From: Ceratopteris richardii
Lineage: Eukaryota; Streptophyta; Polypodiopsida; Polypodiales; Pteridaceae
Direction of reading: 5' to 3'
Assembly (NCBI GenBank): GCA_020310875.1
Contig: CM035433.1
Location: 104,588,758-104,652,757, forward strand
DNA: 64,000 bases
Shown one piece after another: positions 35,771-46,740 of this stretch. Each line of letters starts with the position of its first letter. Position 1 is the stretch's first letter. The notes under the pieces are model-generated. The model saw nothing but the letters and a program-made list of their open reading frames with translations, made no database searches and was not told the origin of the DNA. A program made the translations under genes and the position numbers.

Positions 35771-36000
35771 TGTTGATATATTTAGGTAGTGATGTGTGTG
35801 AACACTCTAGGACCGCCGGGGCACTTTTTTCCCTCTTTAGGAGGTTTTTTTCCCCCGGCTTGTATATACGCCTATGGCCCTAATGGGCTACTTATCTTTG
35901 TACATTCTCTAGTAATACATTCAGTCTTGTGTGTTGTGCTCCAAGCTTCTTCCTCTTCCTTGTGCTGTTCGCGTGCTTCCGCAGACGTCTAACTCCAACA
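35771..36000 (+). repeat. 3' LTR of A1
   Basis: Same 230-bp length and termini as the 5' LTR. Followed by the GTAGA duplicate of the target site. Confidence 0.96.
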
Positions 36001-37757
36001 GTAGATCATTCAATTTCTGATGCAGATTTACATGATGCACTTGTTGATGAGAGAGCTAATATTGAGCAAGCAAAAACTATGCCAAAATGGCTGGTCCATA
36101 CCTTGCGTGACAACAAATTAGATGCACCTCTGTCATATTATACTCGGTGAAGCTCTCATAGTGCCTCTTTTGCATTAGATTGCTATGCTATAGCTGCCTC
36201 TAGTCTCTGTGATGAGATTGAACCTATTTTGTTTGATGAAGCACAGAATTATGAACATTGGATGGATGCAATGCAATGTGAATATGATGCTATCATGAAA
36301 AATGGCACTTGGTCTTTATGTGACTTGCCTCTTGGCAAGAAGGCCATTGGCACTAAGTGGTTATACAAGCTGAAGCATAAACCTGATGGAAGAGTTGACA
36401 GATATAAAGCTAGGCTTGTTATAAAGGGTTATGCGTAGGAAAGATGCATTGATTTTGATGAAATCTTTGCTCCTACTTGCCGAATGACTACTGTTCGTAG
36501 TAGCTGTGCACTTGCAGCTCATCATGGTGGCAATGTACATCAGTTGGACATTAAAAAAACATTTCTAAATGGTGACTTGCATGAAAAAGTGTATGTTTTT
36601 CAGCCCCGTGGCTTTGTGTAGAAAGGGCATGAAAACCAGGTGTGCTGGTTAAAGAAGGCATTATATGGTTTAAAGCAAGCACCATGTGCTTGGTATGAAA
36701 AGATACATGCCTATCTCATTGCACATGGTTTTGAGAACAATCCAACTAAAAGAACCTTATATGTTAAGTGTGCTAATGATGTGCTTCTGATCATTGTGGT
36801 GTATGTTGATGACGTACTGCTCATTGGTCCTCATGACGCACATATTACTGATTTTAAGGCTGATTTGCATGCCTCATTTGAGATGTTTGATTTGGGGCAT
36901 TCACATCACTATTTGGGCATTTAGTTTATGCAAGTTGATGATGGAATGGCCTTGTGTCAAACAAAATATATTGCACATTATTGCAGTGTTTTGGCCTTGA
37001 AGACTATAAGCCTATTGCCACTCCTATGGAGACATGTTTACGATTGAGTCTTCATGATGCTGGAGATGCATTTGATGCTATTCTCTATCAGCAGGCTACT
37101 GAATGCTTGATTTACTTATGCATTACTCGCCCAGATATTCAGTTTGCTGTCTCAAAGATGAGCAGGTTTATGCATTACCCAGGTGTCAAGCATTGGTAGG
37201 CAGTTAAGCGCATCTTTTGCTACTTGAGTGGTACCTAGCTACTTGGATTGTTTTATCCCAAAGGGGGATCACTATCATCAGATTTGCATGGTTTTTTTGA
37301 TAGTGATTGGGCTAGTTGCTATGACACGCATGCGTCCACCAATGGATTTTGCTTCATGCTTGGTAGCTCATGTATATCTTGCTTGAGCAAGAAACAACCT
37401 TTTGTGGCCACTTCCAATTGTGAGGCTGAGTATAGGGCAGCTTTCATAGCGACTGTTGAGTGTGTGTGGCTTAGATGCCTTATGGCTAATTTGGGTGTTG
37501 GTCAGTCTTCTGCCACCACCATCTTCACTGACAATCAGAGCGCACTGACAGTTGCAAGGAACCTTGTGTTCCATGCTCGCTCTAAGCACATTGAGGTGCA
37601 TTATCATTATGTCAGGGAGAGGTTCTCTGCTGGGGAGATTAGCTTGGCATATGTGGCCATGGAGAAGAACATAGCAGACCTTTTTATGAAGGCTCTCACT
37701 AGGGAGAAGTTTGAAGCTTTTCGCAAAGCTTTTTGGCTACTTCCTTTTGTGGATTGA
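36001..37757 (+). pseudogene. A2 RT and RNase H, decayed
   Basis: This continues A2 after the A1 insertion: linker (SISDADLHDALVDERANIEQ), RT with KKAIGTKWLYKLKHKPDG, KQAPCAWYEK and YVDDVLL near 36802, then RNase H (SNCEAEYRAAF, FTDNQSALTVA, KHIEVHYHYVRE). Several TAG codons stand where A1 has CAG, for example in the YAQ, VQK and IQF contexts (about 36436, 36618 and 36922). A one-base loss near 36972 shifts the frame. Confidence 0.92.
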
Positions 37758-37830
37758 TTCCACATAGCTTGGCACTTGCTTATACATGAGTGCCAGCTCC
37801 TTGTTCACTGCATCACTCCTATGGGGGATT

Positions 37831-38050
37831 TGTTGATATAGTTAGGTAGTGATGTGTGTGAACACTCTAGGACCATCGAGGCACTTTTTTCCTTCTTTAG
37901 GAGGTTTTTTCCCCTGACTTGTATATATGCCATGGGCTACTTATGTTTCTACGTTCTAGTGGTAATACATTCAACATTGTGTGTTGTGCTCCAAGCTTCT
38001 TCTTCTTCCTTGTGTTGTTCACATGCTTCCGCAGACGTCTAACTCCAACA
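37831..38050 (+). repeat. 3' LTR of A2
   Basis: 220 bp, TGTTGATATAGTTAGG to CTAACTCCAACA. About 10 bp shorter than the A1 LTRs in the TATA/R region and clearly more diverged. ATGGGGGAT just before it is the purine tract. Confidence 0.94.
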
Positions 38051-38063
38051 GTAAGTCCAAAGG
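38051..38063 (-). pseudogene. 13-bp sliver of the split Gypsy RT
   Basis: Reverse-complemented, CCTTTGGACTTAC continues the RT motif that breaks off at 56198 (FRVTPF) to give PFGLT, the standard Gypsy RT sequence. This places both the A2 insertion and the giant element in one and the same Gypsy pol. The last five bases, AAAGG, are the giant's target-site duplication. Confidence 0.85.
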
Positions 38064-38701
38064 TGTTGGCAGTAGCTGGAGGCACAGAAGACGTGGAAGC
38101 ATGTAAAGACAGAGCATGGAGTCAGTCGAATCAATTTTTCAAAGATTTATGTTTTATAAATATTCTTCAAAACCTCCAACAATGATTTTCATCACTATTG
38201 TAACATATGTAACATAGAAAAAACCCTTTTTGTAATTCATAGCTCCATTTTGTGCAAGCCGAGGAGTCCTCGAGCTTAAGGAGCTTAGGTAGAATGAGCG
38301 TACCAATTTTGGTTATTTTTAGACACCGTTTACCCTCTCAAATAGCGCATAGGACCTATTTTTTAACTATGCCGGTTGCTAGATGTGAAACCGGTCAAAA
38401 CTAGTTTAGAATCTATAAAAAGAGCTAGAGAGCTCATTTTTGGGGTTAGCTTGTAGGTTAGAGCGAGCTTAGAGCTATTGTGAGCTTGTAATTGAGATCT
38501 TGAGCAATAGAGTTGTTTTCACACCTTCCATTGTGTCTTGCTTGTCCCTTCGTAGTGTGTGTGTGCATCTCTATGCTTCTCATGTTCACTCTCACTTCAT
38601 CTCACATTCACGATCTTCATATCACTCCTATCTATTCTGCGGATTGACATTAAGGAGGTGGAGCTTCTTAATGTGGTTCTCACCATTGTGCTAGAGCAAC
38701 A
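38064..38701 (+). repeat. 5' LTR of the giant Tat/Athila-like element
   Basis: 638 bp, TGTTGGCAGTAGCTGG to TGCTAGAGCAACA. A TATA box (CTATAAAAAGAG) lies near 38412. U5 is rich in CATCTCACATTC-like C/T repeats. It is 10 bp shorter than the 3' LTR because of a GT-repeat length difference. Confidence 0.95.
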
Positions 38702-38708
38702 CCAAATT

Positions 38709-38726
38709 TGGCGCCGTTGCCGGGGA
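38709..38726 (+). other. Primer-binding site (TGGCGCC type) of the giant element
   Basis: TGGCGCCGTTGCCGGGGA begins eight bases inside the LTR. This is the well-known Athila-type primer site, usually assigned to tRNA-Asp. It separates this element from the initiator-Met-primed Copia elements around it. Confidence 0.93.
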
Positions 38727-40628
38727 TCGAGTCTAGGACGAATGTGTGATGGTAAGAGTATAGCAAGAAGTGATGTTGGAAGGTAAACATTTCAGTTTTT
38801 GTTGTTGTTTTTACTTATTTTTTAGTGTTTTTCACCTCCCCCACACTCCATCTTCATCACGGCATCATCATCTTCATCTCCAAAAAAATACGAAAATTCA
38901 CCATATCCACCCATTCTCCTCATTTCCCCTCATTTGTGCATGTGCGAGAGAGAGAGCTTTTGTGCTTGTGTGTACTTGTGTGTTTTTGAGTTTTCTTGCA
39001 GGTACAGAGCTCTAGTGCATCAAGAAAGCTTGGAAAAGGTAAAAATTTCACTTTATGTCAGAGATCTGCCGAGTGTGTCAGACCATCGCGATGGTCTGCC
39101 AACTTCGGTATTTTTGGTAAGCGAGTTCATAAGCATGTAGGCGACCCTTGCGTGTGTAGGAATCCATACTTGCATTGCAAAAATTTGCATTTTGGTGGAC
39201 CATCACGATTGGCTCAGACCATCACGATTGTGTCACACCATCACGATTGGCTCAAGCCATTGCAACGGCTCAGATGGACCATCGCGATGGTCTCACACCA
39301 TCCCGACGGCTCACTTGAGCCATCGTGACGGTTCACTTGGACCATCGTGATCATCCCGTAGACCCCACGCCATCGCGATTGGCTCATGCCATCGTGCCGA
39401 CGCTGCCATGTGGCAAGCTAGACCATCGCGATGATACCCTCAAACCATCGCGACACCTCAAAAATTGAACCATCGCGATTGGCTCACGCCATCGCATTTG
39501 TGACCATCGCGACGGTTCACTTTGGACCATCGCGACCGCTCACGTTGACCGTTGACTGACGCCATCACGATTGTTCATTGATCGAGCCATCGTGATCGTT
39601 CATTCCAGACCATCACGATCATTCATTTTCGGACCATCGCGACCGTGCATTTCAGACCATCGCGACAATTCACATTCACGCCATCGCGACAGTTCGCACT
39701 TTTGGACCATCACGATTGTGCTACGCCATCGTGACGGTTCACCTGGACCATTGCGACGGTCCCAGACCATCGCAATTATCTCAGACCATCGCGATTGTCC
39801 ACCCCAAACGGATTTTTTGGAATTGATTTTTGACCAATTTTGGGGCTATTTTTGGCAAATTTTTGGGTGATTAGACTCATAGGAGACCCCTTAGCTCATA
39901 GTTGGAGAAAACCGGTTTGTTAGTTTTTACCCCCCAGGGCCTGAACGGTCATATCTTTTTCATCCGAAGTCCGTTTTTCGAGTTTTTCTACCTCATTGGA
40001 AAGCTCTTTACGAGTACTATGTGACCTCAACTATTTTTTTCATAAAGAATACATTGATTTTTAGATAAGCTAGTTTGAGGTTGACCTAGTGTGGGACTAG
40101 AAAGCCAGGGGGCAATCATTAAAATTTGGGCAAAAGGGAAAGAACTTTTAAAAGTGTATATACTCAAGTGCTTAATCATCCATTTGTGAAATTGGTCTAA
40201 CATTGAATTTTCCACGTCTAGCAAGGACAATCGAGGGCAAACAAAGCAAGGCAGTGAAGAACGCAGGGCTTGGGAAGCGCGGCTGCTTGGGCATCAGAGC
40301 AACCAGAAAGGCTGACTTGAGGTTGGAAGATTACTCAACCCCCTCAGTCAATTATTAGCTTAGGCTAAAAACGTTAGCTTTGTGGATTAAAGACGATAGG
40401 AACACATCAAGTATAAGAGACTTAAATTTATCAAGTCTAAGACTAAAGATAAGGGTGTGTGATACGAAAACCTAAAGGAAAGAACCTAAGTCTGATGGAA
40501 CGAGAACTCAAAGTACCACAGAAAGTCGAATTCTTGACACATACATCTAGACAAGAATCTAAAGGGATTTAAAAAGAATCAAGAAATTAAGGACAAAGAA
40601 TCATTGACGATCTGAGCGTGTACTGAGT
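38727..40628 (+). other. Long untranslated leader of the giant element
   Basis: 1.9 kb between the primer site and the first credible gag frame. It contains the palindromic CpG-rich array (39060-39805). The rest shows no conserved coding sequence: 39806-40230 is AT/T-rich, and 40230-40628 is A-rich with short direct repeats such as TCTAAGACTAAAG. Open frames here are short and not recognisable. Confidence 0.75.
39060..39805 (+). repeat. CpG-rich palindromic degenerate minisatellite in the leader
   Basis: More than 30 copies of a CCATCGCGAC/CCATCGCGATGG core are spaced about 15-30 bp apart, mostly joined by GGTTCACTTGGA or GGCTCA-like linkers. ACCATCGCGATGGT is a perfect 14-bp palindrome (for example around 39084 and 39278). 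Many cores differ only as CATCACGA or CATCGTGA, the C-to-T or G-to-A products expected from methyl-CpG deamination. Confidence 0.88.
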
Positions 40629-43600
40629 GTGCAAGGAAGAAAATTCATGAACCTTAGATCGGGCAAACATATAGGTAAGTTAGACCGACGAAGCCTTAGA
40701 TCATCAGAAGCCAGCGTAGGAACTACTGCACGATCGTGGGCACAACAATTGAACACTAGTTATCCCTACGAGAGCTCAGACACGAGTGAATCAGAAATGG
40801 CATTTAGCACAAAAAGACCGGAAGTAGGGTCAAATGTAGCATATTTGGAAAGACCTGAAGGACCCTATAGGACTTAATTAGAGTTTCTCCGAACCAACCG
40901 CTTAGGTGCTCGCATCTATGAGGATGGTTTGCGAAGACAAGTGGTGCAGATGCACAATCCTGATCAACCCATTGGATTGGAACGTCCAGTGGTGAAATTC
41001 GAGCGAGACGCATACATAGACAAGGAAGGAACGATGTACATCTTAAGTATGCAGCCAAACAATACGAATGAGTTTGGTGTAATTCAGTTAGAGACAGAAG
41101 CTAAATCCCAAGGAAAAGAACCATTAGAAGAACCTAGGACACCTAGAGGGAAATCTATACTGACACGAGTACTAGTTCCAGAGTGGATCCCTCAGGATAA
41201 CAGAAGCATAGAGTTGTTTGTGAATAAAGAAACTGACAAAGCATTTTGGAGGTACAGAATGGAACAACCTAGTGAGGTAGGCTCCATCATAATCTACGAA
41301 TTTTTAAAGACCTGGATACACCTGGAAAGGTGGTATACCTGGATGAAACTTCAGAAAGAGTATTTGTGGTGCCAGACCACGCTAGAAACACATACACATG
41401 GAGAGGCGAGTTGGTATTCCCTCCATCACGAGCAAACGTAAACGCGAGCCAACAAGGGGCAGGAACATCCTTAGCCCATGGTAATCAAAGAGAGAAAAAC
41501 AAAGATAGACCTAAAGTAAGTTTCAATCATTCCATAGGGAGAGATAGAACAACCACGGACACTAATAGAGCGGATAGACAAAGGGAACATGGAATACTAG
41601 GTGGTAGAGATGATTTTCCTCTACCTAGGCCATGTGAACACGCAAGAATACTAAGGCCCACTCAGTTAGTGAAGTCCATGAAAAATTATTTTGATGGGAC
41701 ACGAGATCCCTACGACCACGTTGCAGAATTTAAGCAAGTGCTGAGGGCAGAGCAAGTCGAAGACATGTTCACGCAATATAATGCTTTTGGACTAACATTA
41801 AAGAATACCGCTTTAACTTGGTTCCAACCATCGCAACAAAGGCAGTTTAGAGACATCCATCACTTTTTAGAGTCATTCATCACTGAATTCTCTAAAAGTG
41901 GGATCAGACATGATACGTCTTCGTTGATTCATAGCTTCAAACAGAGCCCTCAGGAAACAGTTAGACTTGCAAGACGTAGGTTTAGACAATATGTTGAAAG
42001 ATGTCCAATGCAAGAGCTACCCTCACAGGCCAAACAAGTGTCATTGTTTCTAGACGGCTTGTTGAGCTCTAAACTACGCTCCTATGTGTACTTGAAGGAA
42101 CCCAGAACGCTAGAGCAGTGTGTAAGAATATGCATAGACATTGAGGACAACCTCGGAGACGAGTTGGAACTCTCAAAGGTCTATAAGGACTCAGACTGTT
42201 CATCTCTAGCATCCACAAAATTGTCTAACTCAATAGAAGACCTAGCAGAAAAAGTGGCCCAGAAACTAGGAGTTCCTAGTAAACAGATGCTCAAGTTAAC
42301 AACTAACGTACGTTGTTACACCTGTGGTGGAAATCATTTGGCAAATGTGTGTCCCAATGCAACACAACCGCAAGCCAACCCTAGTGGCCAGTACTGTACA
42401 ATTGAGAGAAGATACACAAATCACACGGCTCAGAACTGCCCATACAACAAATAGGCAGTGAGACAAAACTACCCGCAAGCATACCAACAACCAGGTAGGT
42501 ATCAAGGCCAGTACAATACTCAGCCTCATTACTATAGGCCTCCTCAAAATTATCCATATCAAGCTCAACAAAGATCTCAACCTGTCTTAGCTCAGCAGCC
42601 ACCCCCACCAGCTAATGTCATCTCAGTGAAATACGCTGCTGCAGAAGAGAACCTCAATAGAGCTTTAGTTCCCATTTCACCCCTAATAACTGACAGTGAT
42701 CCAAACTCAAACAATTTTGACTCTACTCATGTAGATAGTCCACCTACATACTACACAGAGTCGCCAGAACACATAGAGACATATCAATATGATAGTCCAC
42801 TAGTGGAACCTGGTTGGGAGCCCGACTATGCTAATGTGATGTAGACAAACCCGAATCCGCGGCCCCAATTAAGACAACAAAGACCACAGGGCCCTAGAGG
42901 ACCATGCTTTAGGTGCCAAGGAGATCATTTCATAAAGGATTGTCCACATCCTCTGATAGCAGGACAGTCACAGTACTATAACATACAAGGCTTTTGTGCC
43001 GATTGTGGTAAAGAGCACATCATCAAAGATTGTCCTAAGAACCCAGTTAACGCTTCAAATGTGACACCGATCAACGTGATAGGTATTGTAAATAACACAG
43101 ATGGATCCCACCCTACATACGTGCCTATCCAAGCTATAACAAGAGCCCAGGCGCTCTTACAGAACCAACAGCTTAATCAAGAGAAAATAGCCGGAACTAG
43201 TGAAGTTGGAGAATCTAGCAGTAAAAAGACGAAATCTTGGAAAGATTCCAGAGAAAGAATTAAGAGAAAATGGAGTAAAAGGATAACTGATTTGGAAGGA
43301 AGTCTCAAGGAATCTAGAGCCAAAATTCTAGAATTGACGTCACAAGAATTGAATCAAGAGAACCTAGCTCAAAAATCAGGATCAGTTCTAGCTGAACCCA
43401 TACTAGAAAATCTAGACATGATGTTTCGCGCGTATCAGGCTAGAATAAAAGAAGGACCCCAGATAGCAAAAATGAGTAAGAACTACCCTCGAGCTGATCT
43501 AGAAATTGAGAGGACTAAACTTTGCATGAAGATGGTAGAATTAGCACAAGCAATGTTTAAAGCATCTAGATATCTAAATTGGAATAACATGGCAAAACCG

Positions 43601-43699
43601 GAATTGCACTTTCAAGGATTAATGGAGAGGCTAGAATACTTGATCGAAAGCAAGGAGAAAAAGAATCAGTACAGGAACCCTACTGTTCTAGAGACATAG
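40629..43699 (+). pseudogene. Giant element gag with four zinc knuckles, interrupted
   Basis: The first frame begins MQGRKFMNLRSGKHIGK and runs to about 41330 with one TAA at 40875. A shift near 41320 moves into the frame that then carries on through pol. The gag capsid domain is at about 41650-42170 (YDHVAEFKQVLRAEQ, LTWFQPSQQRQFRDI, FLDGLLSSKLRSYVYLKEP). Zinc knuckles are CYTCGGNHLANVC (42315-42353), a degenerate CTIERRYTNHTAQNC (42396-42440), CFRCQGDHFIKDC (42907-42945) and CADCGKEHIIKDC (42999-43037). A Lys/Glu-rich helical stretch (43200-43690) follows. TAG stops at 42452, 42842 and 43697 interrupt it. Confidence 0.88.
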
Positions 43700-43726
43700 G
43701 AAAGAAATGCACCATCCCTGTCTCAA

Positions 43727-45109
43727 GTGCCAAACACAGAAGGTGAAGACAACCTGTCTTCCATACATAAATATTCACATGAATTTTTAAGAGAAATCCA
43801 AGAAGAGAAATGGAGAAAAGAACAAGGAACCCATCCTCCTATTCAAGAAATAGATGACTTGCAGGAGCAATTTCCCCAAGACATTCCCTCTATTTATGAT
43901 GATGTAGAGGAAGAACAACTGAGTGAACACACAGGATTTGAATCTAAATCTTTACAAGAATTACCTCAGTTCATAGGACCTTGGGAAGACAAGTCTATTA
44001 GCATGAGAGCACCCACGATAATAGTGAGGAATGAAGAATCAGTACTCCCAAGAAACACGGAAGTGATAAAGAACACCAAAGTTCAATGTAATCTCACTCT
44101 AGAGGAGTTGTTGAAGATTAAACCAGAACTGTGGAAGCACGTAGCAAATCAATTCCCCGAGCTTGCTACTACTTCCTCACAGATAGGAACACACAAGAAG
44201 GTACCAGAGATACTAGTAGAAAAGATAGGAGATGTAAGCGAAGGAGAGGAAGGTAACACTTATCTTCCAATAACCCATCAGGGCTACACCACGAAAGCCA
44301 TCTTAGATTCAGGAGCCGGAGTAGCCATAGCTACCACCGCTTTATGGAAACGTTGGGGTAAGCTAGCATTAAGACCCACCAGGATAAAGCTACAAATGGC
44401 TGACAGACACATAGAAAAACCATTAGGCTTACTAGAAGGCATATCTCTCACCACTTGTGGTGTGGAGTTTGAGCATACCTTCGCCATTTGTGACTTTGCG
44501 AAAAATCACGCTTATGAGATGATATTGGAACGACCATTCATGCGTCAGTTGCAAATTGTACAAGATTGGGGAACTAATTCTTTGTATTTGCAACATTTAG
44601 GAGTGACTACTAAAGTCAATCTTAAAGACTATTCACATCGAGATGTACCCCCAATACAATGGAATACCATCCATAAGACAAAGGTAGAAACGGAATCTGT
44701 ACACTCATTAGAGTCAGACCCCTCATGGTTACACGAGGACACTCATTTATGGATGTGTAAAGTGGCAAAACAAGAGGAAGAACGGTTAGAAGCAAGGACC
44801 TTAGGTGCAGAGCAACATCCACGAACCCTTCAGGACCCAGCGTATGCACCTGTAGTATTCCCAGATGAAGAATTCGAACCTCATGGTTGGGCAGAAATCC
44901 TAGCAACCATGGACGTAGCCATCAATGAAGAACAATGGACACCCCACTGTGACGAGGATGGCTATGATATATCAGTTTTTGCGATAGAGCCGATCATGTG
45001 TGATTCAATTTTAGAGGAATGTGAACCTAGCACTGATGCATTTGAGGATGCAAGTGACTTCGATTTAGAGTCAATTATTATGGACCCACCCTTTGCATCA
45101 GAGGAATAA
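43727..45109 (+). CDS. Giant element protease-bearing segment (first retropepsin)
   Basis: A 460-codon open frame, in phase with gag upstream and RT downstream. The N-terminal half is acidic and unrecognised. From about residue 180, a retropepsin is clear: THQGYTTKAILDSGAGVAIA, with the catalytic Asp at residue 194 (44306-44308), and the second signature EMILERPFMRQL near 44515, where many relatives have ILGRPF. The tail (about 44640-45106) is Asp/Glu/Trp-rich. The TAA at 45107 and a TGA at 45308 separate it from RT. It would be part of a gag-pol polyprotein and process it. The minus-strand Gypsy at 57380-57879 carries the homologous domain. Confidence 0.85.
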   Translation: MPNTEGEDNLSSIHKYSHEFLREIQEEKWRKEQGTHPPIQEIDDLQEQFPQDIPSIYDDVEEEQLSEHTGFESKSLQELPQFIGPWEDKSISMRAPTIIVRNEESVLPRNTEVIKNTKVQCNLTLEELLKIKPELWKHVANQFPELATTSSQIGTHKKVPEILVEKIGDVSEGEEGNTYLPITHQGYTTKAILDSGAGVAIATTALWKRWGKLALRPTRIKLQMADRHIEKPLGLLEGISLTTCGVEFEHTFAICDFAKNHAYEMILERPFMRQLQIVQDWGTNSLYLQHLGVTTKVNLKDYSHRDVPPIQWNTIHKTKVETESVHSLESDPSWLHEDTHLWMCKVAKQEEERLEARTLGAEQHPRTLQDPAYAPVVFPDEEFEPHGWAEILATMDVAINEEQWTPHCDEDGYDISVFAIEPIMCDSILEECEPSTDAFEDASDFDLESIIMDPPFASEE

Positions 45110-45310
45110 TATTTCTACGAGGTAGAGACTCACCCTCCGAGACACGAAGAAATTACGAATGAGGTGAGATTAACCACACAAGTGATTGACAAAAGTGAAG
45201 GTAAGAAAAGAAAGAAGAAAGAAACCATGCCGGAAAAAGAAGAATCCTTTTTTGAAGTTCTTGAGAACTTCAAGAAATATGAAATAGAAGACAGACGAAT
45301 CATGGTATGA

Positions 45311-46740
45311 ATGCCTAACAGAAAAGCTGACATTGGAGAAGTATATGATAATCGAGAGAAAACCAAAAAAATAATAGTGGCCATAGAAGGAGAAGAAGAA
45401 AAATGTACATACATAGGGCATGATTTGACGAAGGAAGAAGAAGAAGAGTTAGTTGCCCTATTGCGCGAATATAGAGATGTGTTCGCGTGGAGTTACAAAG
45501 ATTTGAAAGGAGTAGATCCAGATATATGTTCTCATAGAACCCCTATGACTCCAGATGCAAAACCTACGAAACAGAAACCATACACGTACAATGATAATTA
45601 CGCTGTGAAGATTAAAGAGGAGATAGATCGTTTGATAGAATCAGGATTCATATATGAAATTGAGCATACCGAATGGGTATCCCCCATTGTGGTTGTGCCC
45701 AAGAAGAATGGAAAATTGCGTGTGTGTATTAACCTTAAAAAAGTTAATGCCACCACAATTAGAGACAGTTATCCTCTTCCTATCACGGAACATTTATTGG
45801 AAAGAGTTGCGAGCAAGGAAGTTTACAACTTTCTTGATGGATTCTCAGGCTATAATCAAGTATCCATTGCTCCCAAAGATCAACAAAAGATGGATTTTGC
45901 CACAGAATGGGGCATATTTGCATTTCGTGTGATGCCGTTTGGCTTAACAAATGCACCCGCCACTTTCCAGGGACTCATGTGTCATGTGTTTAAGGAATTC
46001 TTACGCAAGAATTTGGAAGTCTATGTCGATGACATATGTGCTCATTCGAATATCAGGCAGACACATATCCCAGAATTAAGACAAGTATTTGACAAATGTC
46101 GAGAATATCAGGTTTGTTTGAACCCAGGAAAATGCGTTTTCATGGTCAGACAAGGCAAAATTTTAGGACACATTCTGTCAAGGAATGGAATTTCGACAGA
46201 TGAAGAAAAGGTGAAGGTGATTGCAGATCTACCTAGACCAACTAATGTGAAAGAAGTACAGGCATTTATGGGTCATTGCGGTTATTATAGACGATTCATA
46301 CACATGTATGCAATCATAGCCAAGCCTCTGTACTCTCTTTTGACCAATTTTGAATGGACAGAGGAATGCGAGAATTCATTCAATGAACTTAAACGACGTT
46401 TGTGCTCAACACCTATATTGACAACCCCGGATTGGAGTAAGCCATTCCATGTACATGTGGATGCATCCAACTATGCCATAGGATGTGTGTTAGCACAACC
46501 CACGAATGAAGGAAATATAGATCTCCCCATAGCTTACGCGAGCCGACAGTTGAACACAGCAGAAAGAAATTACACCACTACGGAACAAGAAGGATTAGGG
46601 ATGATTTACGCAGTAAAGAAATTTAGACATTATTTGTTGCCAAACAAGTTCAAGTTCTTTACAAATCATCAAGCCCTATTGTACTTAGTCATACCTATGT
46701 CAAGAGATGTGATGTGTGCCAAAGAACTCAATTCCTACTC
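45311..46740 (+). pseudogene. Giant element RT and truncated RNase H
   Basis: The frame opens MPNRKADIGEVYDNREKTKK and contains the RT fingers (EEIDRLIESGFIYEIEHTEW, SPIVVVPKKNGKLRVCINL), palm (YNFLDGFSGYNQVSIAPKDQ, MPFGLTNAPATFQGLM) and catalytic YVDD at 46021-46032. The thumb (GHILSRNGISTDEEKVKVIA) and RNase H start (HVHVDASNYAIGCVLAQPTN, IAYASRQL, EGLGMIYAVKKFRHY) follow. At about 46690, inside LLYLV, it jumps to the integrase zinc end. The fragment at 7906-10270 shows about 670 bp more here (RNase H C-terminus and most of the HHCC region). The RT itself is uninterrupted. Confidence 0.92.

Larger units (their letters stand above)
30965..36000 (+). mobile_element. Young full-length Copia A1 inserted in A2 (TSD GTAGA)
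   Basis: The 230-bp LTRs at 30965-31194 and 35771-36000 differ at only two or three bases by my reading. GTAGA at 30960-30964 and 36001-36005 is the target-site duplication. The insertion lies inside A2, a member of the same family. Primer-binding site, gag-pol and polypurine tract are all present, and the reading frame has just two premature stops. This is the youngest and most complete Copia in the window. Confidence 0.97.
28373..38050 (+). mobile_element. Family-A Copia A2, 5'-truncated, split by A1
   Basis: Sequence 28373-30964 and 36001-38050 together form one family-A element, from leader to 3' LTR, interrupted by element A1. The 5' LTR, primer site and first part of the leader are missing: the sequence starts abruptly in leader sequence (TTCTACATGTTTAGTAG) against the Gypsy fragment. 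The 3' LTR (37831-38050) abuts Gypsy sequence cleanly. The A1 target duplication GTAGA marks the break at the integrase-RT linker. Confidence 0.93.
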
